From: Phaeobacter gallaeciensis
Lineage (GTDB): Bacteria > Pseudomonadota > Alphaproteobacteria > Rhodobacterales > Rhodobacteraceae
DNA length: 64,000 nt
NCBI RefSeq assembly: GCF_001678945.1
Contig: NZ_CP015124.1
Location: 2,704,001-2,768,000, forward strand
Direction of reading: 5' to 3'
Shown here: positions 17,191-23,694 of the stretch, piece by piece
Numbering within the stretch: the first letter of the stretch is position 1
How the letters are laid out: each line of letters begins with the position of its first letter
The notes under the pieces: model-generated
Told to the model about the DNA's origin: nothing
The model's input: the letters and a program-made list of their open reading frames with translations, nothing else
Database searches by the model: none
Made by a program: the position numbers and the translations under genes

Positions 17191-18399
17191 ATGCGCCTTG
17201 AGACGCTTGAAACCTTTGTCGTCGGCAACCTGCCGCCCCGCCACGGCGGGCGCTATTTCATTTTCGTCCGGGTGACGACGGCCTGCGGCATCACCGGTGT
17301 CGGTGAAATCTACAACGCCACCTTCGGGCCGGATGTATGCTGCGCCATGGCGCGTGACATGTTCGAGCGCCAGTTCGAAGGCGCTGATCCACAGCAGGTC
17401 GAGCTGTTGTTCCGCAAGGCCTATGGCGCGGGCTTCACCCAGCGCCCGGACGTCAGCGTCATGGGGGTGTTCTCGGGTTTGGAAATGGCCTGCTGGGATA
17501 TTCTGGGCAAAGCCGCGGATAAGCCGGTTGCGGACCTTCTGGGCGGGCGCGTGCATGACCGCCTGCGCAGCTATTCCTACATCTACCCCACCGGCGGCGA
17601 CGTCTATCCGGACCCGGATCAACCCAATGCCTACAATGACCCGGGCATCGCGGCCGAGATCGCGGTGCAGATGGCGGATCAGGGCTTTACCGCGCTGAAA
17701 TTCGATCCGGCCGGGCCTTACACCATCTTTGACGGCCACCAGCCCCGGCTTGAGGATATCAGCCGCTCGGTCGCCTTTTGCCGCGAAATCCGCGCGGCGG
17801 TCGGGGACCGTGTCGATCTTCTCTTTGGGACGCATGGACAATTCACCGTGTCCGGCGCGCGGCGGATGGCGCGGGCGCTGGAACCCTTTGATCCCCTTTG
17901 GTTCGAGGAACCGGTGCCCCCCGAAAGCCCGGAGGCCATGGCCGAGGTCGCCCGGTTGACCTCCATCCCCGTCGCCGCGGGGGAGCGTCTTTGCACCAAG
18001 TATGAGTTCGCCCGGGTGCTTGAGACGGGTGCGGCCTCTATCCTGCAGATGAACCTTGGTCGTGTCGGGGGGCTGCTTGAAGCCAAGAAAATCGCTGCCA
18101 TGGCGGAGGTCAAACAGGCGCAGATCGCACCACATCTTTATTGCGGACCGATCGTGGCGGCGGCCAATATCCAGATCGCGGCGGCTTCGCCCAATTTCCT
18201 GATCCTGGAAAGCATTGGCCGTTTCGATGGGCCCTACATGTCCTGCGTAAAGGGCGGTATCGAATGGGAGGATGGCTATGTCCTCCCTTCGCTGGCGCCC
18301 GGACTGGGGTTGGAGCTTGACGATGCCGCAATCGCCGCGCAGCCCTACGAGGGGCGCGAACTGCACCTGACACTCGACATCGCACATGTGACACCCTGA
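17191..18399 (+). CDS. Mandelate racemase/muconate lactonizing enzyme-family protein, probable sugar-acid dehydratase
   Basis: A 402-residue enolase-superfamily protein. The capping domain is residues 1-125; the barrel carries TALKFDPAG (catalytic-type KxD around 170-172), LLFGTHGQF (metal ligand and His around 209-215), WFEEPVPPE (about 237-245), AGERL (about 263-267) and a late HLYCGP. This metal-ligand series and the GTHGQF block resemble acid-sugar dehydratases of the galactonate/gluconate type. It would remove water from an aldonic acid to give a 2-keto-3-deoxy acid. It lies between alcohol and aldehyde dehydrogenases, 27 bp after the first and 14 bp before the second. The exact sugar acid is unknown. 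Confidence 0.85.
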   Translation: MRLETLETFVVGNLPPRHGGRYFIFVRVTTACGITGVGEIYNATFGPDVCCAMARDMFERQFEGADPQQVELLFRKAYGAGFTQRPDVSVMGVFSGLEMACWDILGKAADKPVADLLGGRVHDRLRSYSYIYPTGGDVYPDPDQPNAYNDPGIAAEIAVQMADQGFTALKFDPAGPYTIFDGHQPRLEDISRSVAFCREIRAAVGDRVDLLFGTHGQFTVSGARRMARALEPFDPLWFEEPVPPESPEAMAEVARLTSIPVAAGERLCTKYEFARVLETGAASILQMNLGRVGGLLEAKKIAAMAEVKQAQIAPHLYCGPIVAAANIQIAAASPNFLILESIGRFDGPYMSCVKGGIEWEDGYVLPSLAPGLGLELDDAAIAAQPYEGRELHLTLDIAHVTP

Positions 18400-18413
18400 A
18401 AGGCAGAGAGACC

Positions 18414-19856
18414 ATGATTGTTCTGAACGAATTCTATATCGGCGGCGACTGGCAGGCGCCTGACAGCAGCCAGACCATGCCCATCCTGACCCCGTCGACG
18501 GGTGCGCAGGTGGGGCAGGTGACCCTTGGCAATGCGCAGGACGTGGATCGCGCGGTAGCGGCGGCGCAGGCCGCCTTTGTCAGTTATTCCATGACGACGA
18601 AGGATACGCGGCTGGCCCTTTTGCACCGACTGGCAGAGGTGATGCAGGCCCGCATGGAAGACCTTGCACAGGCGATCACTACTGAAATGGGTGCGCCGAT
18701 CACCATGTCGCGCGAGGTGCAGGCCGCTTCGGGGTTTGGCCATCTTGAGGCGTTCATCGCCACGCTTGAGGCGCATCAGGAAGAAGAAGCCCTGACCAAC
18801 GGTGATATCGTCAGCCACGAACCGATTGGCGTTTGTGGATTGATCACGCCGTGGAACTGGCCGATCAACCAGATCGCTCTGAAGGTCATCCCGGCGCTGG
18901 CGGCGGGCTGTACCTGCGTTCTGAAACCTTCGGAGCATACGCCTCTATCGGCGCAACTCTTTGCTGAGATGATCCACGAGGCGGGCTTCCCGCCAGGGGT
19001 CTTCAACCTCGTGTTCGGTGACGGCCCGTCGGTTGGCGCTGCCCTGTCCCGGCACAAGGACGTGGCGATGATGTCCTTTACCGGCTCCACCCGCGCAGGC
19101 AGTGCGGTTTCGCGCGATGCGGCGGAGACGATCAAGCGGGTGGCGCTGGAGCTGGGCGGCAAATCTCCGAATGTGATCTTCGCCGATGCCGATCTGGAGG
19201 CGCGCGTGACCGAAGGTGTGCGGGAGTGTTTCGACAACACCGGTCAGTCCTGCAATGCTCCCACCCGGATGCTGGTTGAGCGCAGCGTCTATGATCGCGC
19301 CCTCGACATCGCCCGCAGCGCCGCCGCGGCCCAGGCAGTCGGCGATCCGCATCAAGAAGGCGATCACATCGGCCCGCTGTTTGATCAACTGCAATATGAC
19401 CGCGTGCAGCGGATGATCCAGATCGGCATGGACGAAGGCACACCCTTGCTGATTGGCGGACTGGGGCGCCCCGAAGATCTGCCTGCGGAACTGGCACAGG
19501 GCTGGTTCGCCCGGCCAACGATCTTTTTCGATGTCACCCCGGAGATGACACTCTGGCGCGAGGAGATCTTTGGCCCGGTTCTGGTGATGACGCCCTTTGA
19601 CACCGAAGCAGAGGCCATCGCGCTGGCCAATGATACCGATTATGGGCTGGACGCCTATATTTCCACCGGGGACGAGGCACGGGCCCTGCGGATGGCGCGG
19701 GCCCTGCGTGCAGGCGGTATTCACATCAACGGGCGGGCCACGGATTACGGTTCGCCGTTTGGCGGGTTCAAACAATCGGGCAATGGCCGCGAGGGCGGGC
19801 GGTTTGGACTTGAGGACTTTCTGGAAGTGAAGGTCAGGCCGCCCTTTTCTGCCTGA
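18414..19856 (+). CDS. NAD(P)-dependent aldehyde dehydrogenase
   Basis: A 480-residue ALDH-superfamily enzyme with all catalytic residues in place: Asn148 (TPWNWP), Glu246 (LELGGK), the nucleophile Cys280 (NTGQSCNAPTR) and the late EEIFGPVL block. It oxidises an aldehyde to the acid in the cytoplasm. It is the last gene of the GMC - dehydratase-like - ALDH operon and is followed by a strong terminator, so the unit probably oxidises an alcohol or sugar through aldehyde and acid stages. The substrate cannot be told from sequence. Confidence 0.92.
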   Translation: MIVLNEFYIGGDWQAPDSSQTMPILTPSTGAQVGQVTLGNAQDVDRAVAAAQAAFVSYSMTTKDTRLALLHRLAEVMQARMEDLAQAITTEMGAPITMSREVQAASGFGHLEAFIATLEAHQEEEALTNGDIVSHEPIGVCGLITPWNWPINQIALKVIPALAAGCTCVLKPSEHTPLSAQLFAEMIHEAGFPPGVFNLVFGDGPSVGAALSRHKDVAMMSFTGSTRAGSAVSRDAAETIKRVALELGGKSPNVIFADADLEARVTEGVRECFDNTGQSCNAPTRMLVERSVYDRALDIARSAAAAQAVGDPHQEGDHIGPLFDQLQYDRVQRMIQIGMDEGTPLLIGGLGRPEDLPAELAQGWFARPTIFFDVTPEMTLWREEIFGPVLVMTPFDTEAEAIALANDTDYGLDAYISTGDEARALRMARALRAGGIHINGRATDYGSPFGGFKQSGNGREGGRFGLEDFLEVKVRPPFSA

Positions 19857-19881
19857 GCAGCGCGTCAATGACACCAAAGAC

Positions 19882-19914
19882 ACGGGACGCGAAAGGATAT
19901 CGCGCCCCGTTTTT
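19882..19914 (+). terminator. Rho-independent terminator after the aldehyde dehydrogenase
   Basis: An 11-bp stem (ACGGG.CGCGA pairing TCGCG.CCCGT with one A-C mismatch) with a 7-base loop is followed directly by five Ts. It lies 26 bp after the stop codon. Confidence 0.8.
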
Positions 19915-19928
19915 CATAAGGTCCGGCC

Positions 19929-20906
19929 TTACTGGTCCAATAGCTTTGCCAGCGGCGCCGAAAGGCCGGTGGGAATGACTTCGTACCCCGGTTCTTCCGG
20001 CTCGTCGTCGGTCATCTCGGCGGGGAAGCCGGGCGCGGTGATCGACAGGCCGGTGGCCTCTTCCAGCCTGCGGATGATGTTGGGCGAGAGTTCCCGTTCA
20101 CCGAACCGCGCGATCCCGTCGTTCAGAATTCCAACCATCAGGGGGCTGATCTCCAGTGGAACGTCATGGTCTTCTGCGATGCTCTGGAACAGGCCAATGT
20201 CCTTCTTCACCAGATCCATTGTGAAGGAAATGTCGCGCGATCCGTTCAGGATGACCTGGCTTTCGGTCTCATGCACGAAGGAGGTGCCGGAGGAGATCTT
20301 CATCGCCTCGTAGGTGGTGTTCATGTCCATACCGGCGGCTTTCATCGTTACCAGCGCCTCGCAGCAGGTCAGCAGATTGGCCGTCGCAAGGTAGTTGGTC
20401 ATCACCTTGAGGATCGAGGCACTGCCGATATCGCCGGTGTGCAGGACCCGTCGGCCCAGGGTGGTCAGTGTTGGCAACATCCGTTCAAAGGTGTCCCGGT
20501 CGCAGCCGGCGAAGATCGAGATATTGCCGGTGTCAGCCCGGTGACAACCGCCGGAGACCGGGCATTCCATGGTGGCGCCGCCGCGCTCGGCGACCAGGGC
20601 CGCCAGGCGTTTCACCTCGCCTGCATCAGTCGTCGACATTTCCATCCAGATCTTGGAGCTGTCGACGGCTGGCAGCATTTCCTCGACGACTGCTGCAGAG
20701 GCGGCCGGGGAGGGCAGGCAGGTGATGACAGCGTCACAGTCCTGCATCAGCGCCAGGGGGCCACTGGTGGGCTTGGCACCGCGCGGGACGAATTCGGCCA
20801 CAAGGTCGGGGTTGAGGTCATGCACCGTGACATCAAAACCGTTGCGCAGCAGGCTGCCCGCGAGCTTGCCTCCTACATTGCCGAGGCCAACAAAGCCGAT
20901 CTTCAT
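19929..20906 (-). CDS. NAD(P)-dependent beta-hydroxyacid dehydrogenase (3-hydroxyisobutyrate dehydrogenase-like)
   Basis: A 325-residue protein with the N-terminal dinucleotide turn GFVGLGNVGGKLA, the substrate-binding block ECPVSGGCHRADTGNISIF (DAPVSGG-like) and the catalytic lysine in ILKVMTNYLA, then a helical C-terminal domain. A C-terminal tail of about 30 residues is longer than usual. It would interconvert a 3-hydroxyacid and its semialdehyde, as in tartronate semialdehyde reductase or 3-hydroxyisobutyrate dehydrogenase. It converges with the aldehyde dehydrogenase operon. Its ATG overlaps the stop of a possible small upstream ORF (20903-21103). Confidence 0.88.
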   Translation of the reverse strand: MKIGFVGLGNVGGKLAGSLLRNGFDVTVHDLNPDLVAEFVPRGAKPTSGPLALMQDCDAVITCLPSPAASAAVVEEMLPAVDSSKIWMEMSTTDAGEVKRLAALVAERGGATMECPVSGGCHRADTGNISIFAGCDRDTFERMLPTLTTLGRRVLHTGDIGSASILKVMTNYLATANLLTCCEALVTMKAAGMDMNTTYEAMKISSGTSFVHETESQVILNGSRDISFTMDLVKKDIGLFQSIAEDHDVPLEISPLMVGILNDGIARFGERELSPNIIRRLEEATGLSITAPGFPAEMTDDEPEEPGYEVIPTGLSAPLAKLLDQ

Positions 20907-21103
20907 AGCGGGTGTTCCTTTATCCGAGTGCTATCGTGACAATCCTGACCGGCGATTGCACAGCGGTAAAGCAACCGCTCTTGGCCCAAAGGGGTGGTTC
21001 GGATTGCAGCACATAGTTTCGCGGATCGCTGGGCGGCGACCCCTTGGTTCCAGGCGGGACAACGCGCTGGGCAGGTGGGTAGGTTTGGTGTTTCAAGGCT
21101 CAT
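20903..21103 (-). CDS. Possible small cysteine-rich protein coupled to the dehydrogenase
   Basis: A 66-residue open frame whose stop overlaps the dehydrogenase start in the ATGA pattern common to coupled genes in this genome. The product has five cysteines, two in CPARCPAW near the N-terminus, and no family I recognise. The ribosome site (AGAGCAAGAG) is weak. The overlap argues for translation; the lack of a family and the nearby IS debris argue against it. It could also be a leader frame. Confidence 0.35.
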   Translation of the reverse strand: MSLETPNLPTCPARCPAWNQGVAAQRSAKLCAAIRTTPLGQERLLYRCAIAGQDCHDSTRIKEHPL

Positions 21104-21215
21104 CTCTTGCTCTCTCCAGCGCCCTCGTATTTCTCTGCCGCCCGGTCTTGACCAGGATCAACGCCTTTCGGCGACACCCCCGAGAGACAATTCGAGCGAC
21201 CCAGCCGCCGCTCTC

Positions 21216-21412
21216 TGAGCTACCCCCCTGAAATTTGGACACTGACGTAAGCTGCGATTTGCTGTCTGCTGATCTTCGACGAAGAGGAGATCAGAGATGT
21301 CGAAACGGAAGAGCCATGCGCCCGAGTTTAAAGCGAAAGTCGGGCTTGAGGCTTTGAAGGGCGAGCGGACGGTCGCTGAGCTGGCAAGCTAGTTTGGCGT
21401 ACACCCTACGAT
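21216..21412 (+). mobile_element. 5' fragment of an IS3-family element (type A)
   Basis: A typical IS3 left end (CCCCCTGAAATTTGGACACT at about 21223-21242) is followed by an ATG at 21297 and an orfA start: [15 protein letters not shown], then [14 protein letters not shown], a stop codon and FGVHP. The rest is missing because the next IS begins at 21413. Only about 200 bp of the element remain. Confidence 0.8.
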
Positions 21413-21861
21413 GGCCTTGTTGCACAAATCGGGTGAGGGGTTCACTGCATGAATCCAGCGTGATAGCTGGGAGGCATGGGTAGTTGGGCCCCGAGTAAGT
21501 ACAAGACCACGAACTGGTCTGCTTACAATGAAGCATTGCGGCAACGCGGATCACTGACGATCTGGTTCGATCCCGATATCGTGTGGAGGCCGCCTCCGAC
21601 GTGCAAGCGCGGTCGACAACGGGCTTTCAACGATGAGGCTATCCAGACCTGCCTGACGATGAAGGTCCTCTTTGGCATGCCGCTTTGACAGACGACCGGG
21701 TTCGTGCAGAGCGCTTCTGCGCCTGGTCGGGTTGGACTGGACGGTGCCGGATTTCAGCACCCTGTGCCGCCGCCAACGAACTCTGAATGTGAGCATCCCC
21801 TATCGCGGCGGCAAGGGGCCGCTGAACCTGCTGATCCCCTCTCAGGCATTGCTCGCAATAC
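21413..21861 (+). mobile_element. Truncated IS5-like element (copy 2)
   Basis: The left repeat GGCCTTGTTGCACAAAT (21413-21429) and the 5' half of the transposase match the element at 8431-9495. A stop codon replaces an Arg codon in MPLRQTTGF (21686-21688), and the reading then shifts frame. The copy ends at 21861, in the same extra segment found in copy 1, where a complete IS3-family element starts. The 3' half and right repeat are absent. Confidence 0.85.
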
Positions 21862-21917
21862 TGATCCTCCCCCACTGAAGTGGTCCGCCCCTATAGTTAG
21901 GAAACGGAGGATCAAAC

Positions 21918-22193
21918 ATGGGAATCAAACGACACAAGCCAGAAGAGATTGTCACGAAATTGCGGCAGGTTGAGGTGCTATGCGGTCAAGGAATGCCGCG
22001 TGTTGATGCTATCCGCCAATTGCAGATAACCGAGCAAACGTTCTATCGCTGGCGGAAGCAATATGGCGGCATGGGAACCGACCAACTGCGAGAACTCAAA
22101 CGGCTTCAGAAGGAGAATGAGCGGCTGCGCTGGGCTGTGTCTGACCTGACGCTGGACAAGCTGATCCTGTCGGAGGCCGCACGGGGAGTATGA
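21918..22193 (+). CDS. IS3-family transposase OrfA
   Basis: A 91-residue DNA-binding subunit: HKPEEIVTKLRQVEVL, a helix-turn-helix (ITEQTFYRWRKQYGG) and a leucine-zipper-like tail (ELKRLQKENERLRWAV). It is normally fused to OrfB by a -1 frameshift near its end. Here it ends in ARGV, and the orfB frame only opens about 20 bp after its stop. Confidence 0.9.
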   Translation: MGIKRHKPEEIVTKLRQVEVLCGQGMPRVDAIRQLQITEQTFYRWRKQYGGMGTDQLRELKRLQKENERLRWAVSDLTLDKLILSEAARGV

Positions 22194-22212
22194 AGCGGTT
22201 CACGCAGTGATG

Positions 22213-22233
22213 AACGATCCTGTGGATCGTTCA
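22213..22233. repeat. Perfect hairpin between orfA and orfB of the IS3 element
   Basis: GAACGATCC and GGATCGTTC pair as 9-bp arms around TGT. It lies just after the orfA stop. In IS3 elements a stem at this place can stimulate frameshifting, but here the two frames do not overlap. Confidence 0.6.
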
Positions 22234-22255
22234 AGCGCCCAAATGGGCGGAGCCC

Positions 22256-23107
22256 TTGAGCCCTTCGCGTCGTCGTGCCTGCATTAACCATGTGCGAAGC
22301 CGGTTCCATATCTCAGAGCGTCGGGCTTGCCGTGTTTTAGGGCAGCACCGATCCACACAGAGACGGCTGCCAGCTGGGCGTGCCGACGAGGATCGTCTGG
22401 TGGCCGACATGATCGAGCTGACCCGCCAGTATGGTCGATACGGGTATCGTCGGATTGCCGCCCTGCCAAGGGATGCAGGATGGTTTGTGAACGACAAGCG
22501 TGTCGAACGTCTGTGGCGACGTGAAGGGCTCAAAGTGCCGATGAAACAACCCAAAAAGGGGAGGCTCTGGCTCAACGATGGCGCGTGTGTCCGGCTTAGG
22601 CCAGAATATCGCAATCACGTATGGTCGTATGATTTTGTGCATCACAGGACGGATGACGAGAAAGCGTTCCGAACGCTCAACATCTTGGATGAACACAGCC
22701 GGGAATGCTTGGCGATCCGAGTGAAGCGGAAGCTGAACTCAACAGAAGTGATCGACGCGTTGACGGATCTGTTCATCCTGCGCGGGGGCCCCGCCTACAT
22801 CCGATCAGACAACGGCCCCGAGTTTATTGCACAGGCCGTCCGGGACTGGATTGCTGCCGTCGGTGCCAAAACCGCCTACATCGAGCCGGGGTTGCCCTGG
22901 GAGAACGGATACTGCGAAAGCTTCAACGCCCGCTTCAGGGATGAGCTGCTCAATGGTGAAGTCTTCTACAGCTTACGGGAGGCTCAAATCCTGATCGAAC
23001 AATGGAGGAAACACTACAATACCAAACGACCACACAGTGCCCTGGGCTACCGCTCACCGACCACGGAATCCATCGTCCCGATGGAACCGAGGCCGATCAT
23101 GCACTAA
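22256..23107 (+). CDS. IS3-family transposase OrfB (DDE integrase)
   Basis: A 283-residue reading from a TTG codon; the frame is open from 22214. N-terminal SPSRRRACINHVRSRF and ERRACRVLGQHRSTQR are the HTH_21-type region; the rve core has the catalytic Asp in WSYDFV, Asp in YIRSDNGPEF and Glu in GYCESFNARFRDE, and ends with NTKRPHSALGYRSP. All three acidic residues are present. A perfect 9-bp hairpin and about 60 unusual bases separate it from orfA, so it is unclear whether a fused transposase can still be made. Confidence 0.85.
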   Translation: MSPSRRRACINHVRSRFHISERRACRVLGQHRSTQRRLPAGRADEDRLVADMIELTRQYGRYGYRRIAALPRDAGWFVNDKRVERLWRREGLKVPMKQPKKGRLWLNDGACVRLRPEYRNHVWSYDFVHHRTDDEKAFRTLNILDEHSRECLAIRVKRKLNSTEVIDALTDLFILRGGPAYIRSDNGPEFIAQAVRDWIAAVGAKTAYIEPGLPWENGYCESFNARFRDELLNGEVFYSLREAQILIEQWRKHYNTKRPHSALGYRSPTTESIVPMEPRPIMH

Positions 23108-23141
23108 CATTCAAAATGGACCAATTGGGTGGGGCTGATCA

Positions 23142-23451
23142 GCGTATCGACGGTCTTCTGTTTCGGCATGACCGGCATCACGTTCAGTAGGCCGTCTTCG
23201 ACCGCCAGAGCCACAACTTTGCGAATGATGATCGTGTGTTTTGCCTTGGTTGATTCTGCGAGCCGTTTTGTTCGGTTCTCATCCAAGTGAATCAGGTAAT
23301 CACGAACCATCCCCGTCGTGATCTTGGTCACGTCATACTCTCCAAAGTAGCAGATCAAGCCATCCTTGGATCGGTTCAAGAGTTTGTTGTCACCTTCTGA
23401 CCACTTCGACTTACCTTTTTGAATGCCCATGAGCTTCTTGGCGTAATGCTC
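23142..23451 (-). pseudogene. Tyrosine recombinase gene, middle part (split by IS66, cut by IS3)
   Basis: Read leftwards, this encodes YAKKLMGIQKGKSKWSEG, then a SAM-like core-binding domain (ITTGMVRDYLIHLDENRTKR, TIIIRKVVALAVEDGLL) up to PKQKTVDT, where the IS3-family end begins. The catalytic domain with the Arg, His-x-x-Arg and Tyr residues is missing. Its N-terminal part continues on the far side of the IS66 element (28900-29219): the two join in frame when one copy of the 8-bp duplication is removed. It was an integrase of the island's general class before two insertions destroyed it. Confidence 0.88.
23444..23451. repeat. Target-site duplication of the IS66 element, left copy
   Basis: TAATGCTC immediately precedes the IS66 left end. 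The same 8 bases follow the right end at 28900-28907. Eight bp is the usual IS66 duplication length. Confidence 0.93.
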
Positions 23452-23509
23452 GTAAGCGTTGCATCTGCCCCCCGATTTGAGGTCTGTTAGCGACGCTGAC
23501 CCCCTTGTA

Positions 23510-23530
23510 TATTGGCGCTAAGCGCCAATA
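23510..23530. repeat. 21-bp perfect palindrome near the IS66 left end
   Basis: TATTGGCGCT and AGCGCCAATA form 10-bp arms around a single A, 58 bp inside the IS66 left end and 165 bp downstream of the passenger gene stop. It could be a protein-binding site. No T-tract follows on the minus strand, so a terminator role is less likely. Confidence 0.55.
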
Positions 23531-23694
23531 CGGGGCATAGATTTTCACGCATTCAACATTAAGCGGACCGTTCATGCGACGCGCAGCGTAGTGGCTGCAT
23601 TCAGCCTTTAACTACAACCGCCCCGGTCGTGGCGCCGCCCTACGCTCAGGGTGAAAAGCGCGACAACCGTTGGCATCTTACCAATGTCCCGAGC

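Larger units (their letters stand above)
21862..23141 (+). mobile_element. IS3-family insertion sequence (type B), apparently complete
   Basis: Imperfect 25-bp terminal repeats lie at 21862-21886 (starting TGATCCTCCCCCAC) and, inverted, at 23117-23141 (ending GGTGGGGCTGATCA), enclosing orfA and orfB. The element is 1,280 bp. It lies between the truncated IS5-like copy and the remains of an integrase gene. No matching target duplication was seen, so one or both flanks have been rearranged since insertion. Confidence 0.88.

Noticed and set aside
17008-18387. 459-codon minus-strand frame across the enolase-superfamily gene
   Set aside because: Shadow caused by high third-position GC; it shows no family motif, while the plus-strand protein has the full catalytic set.
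22191-22260. Programmed -1 frameshift joining OrfA and OrfB
   Set aside because: The orfB frame is closed by TGA at 22211, after the orfA stop at 22191-22193, so the two frames do not overlap and no slippery heptamer is visible.
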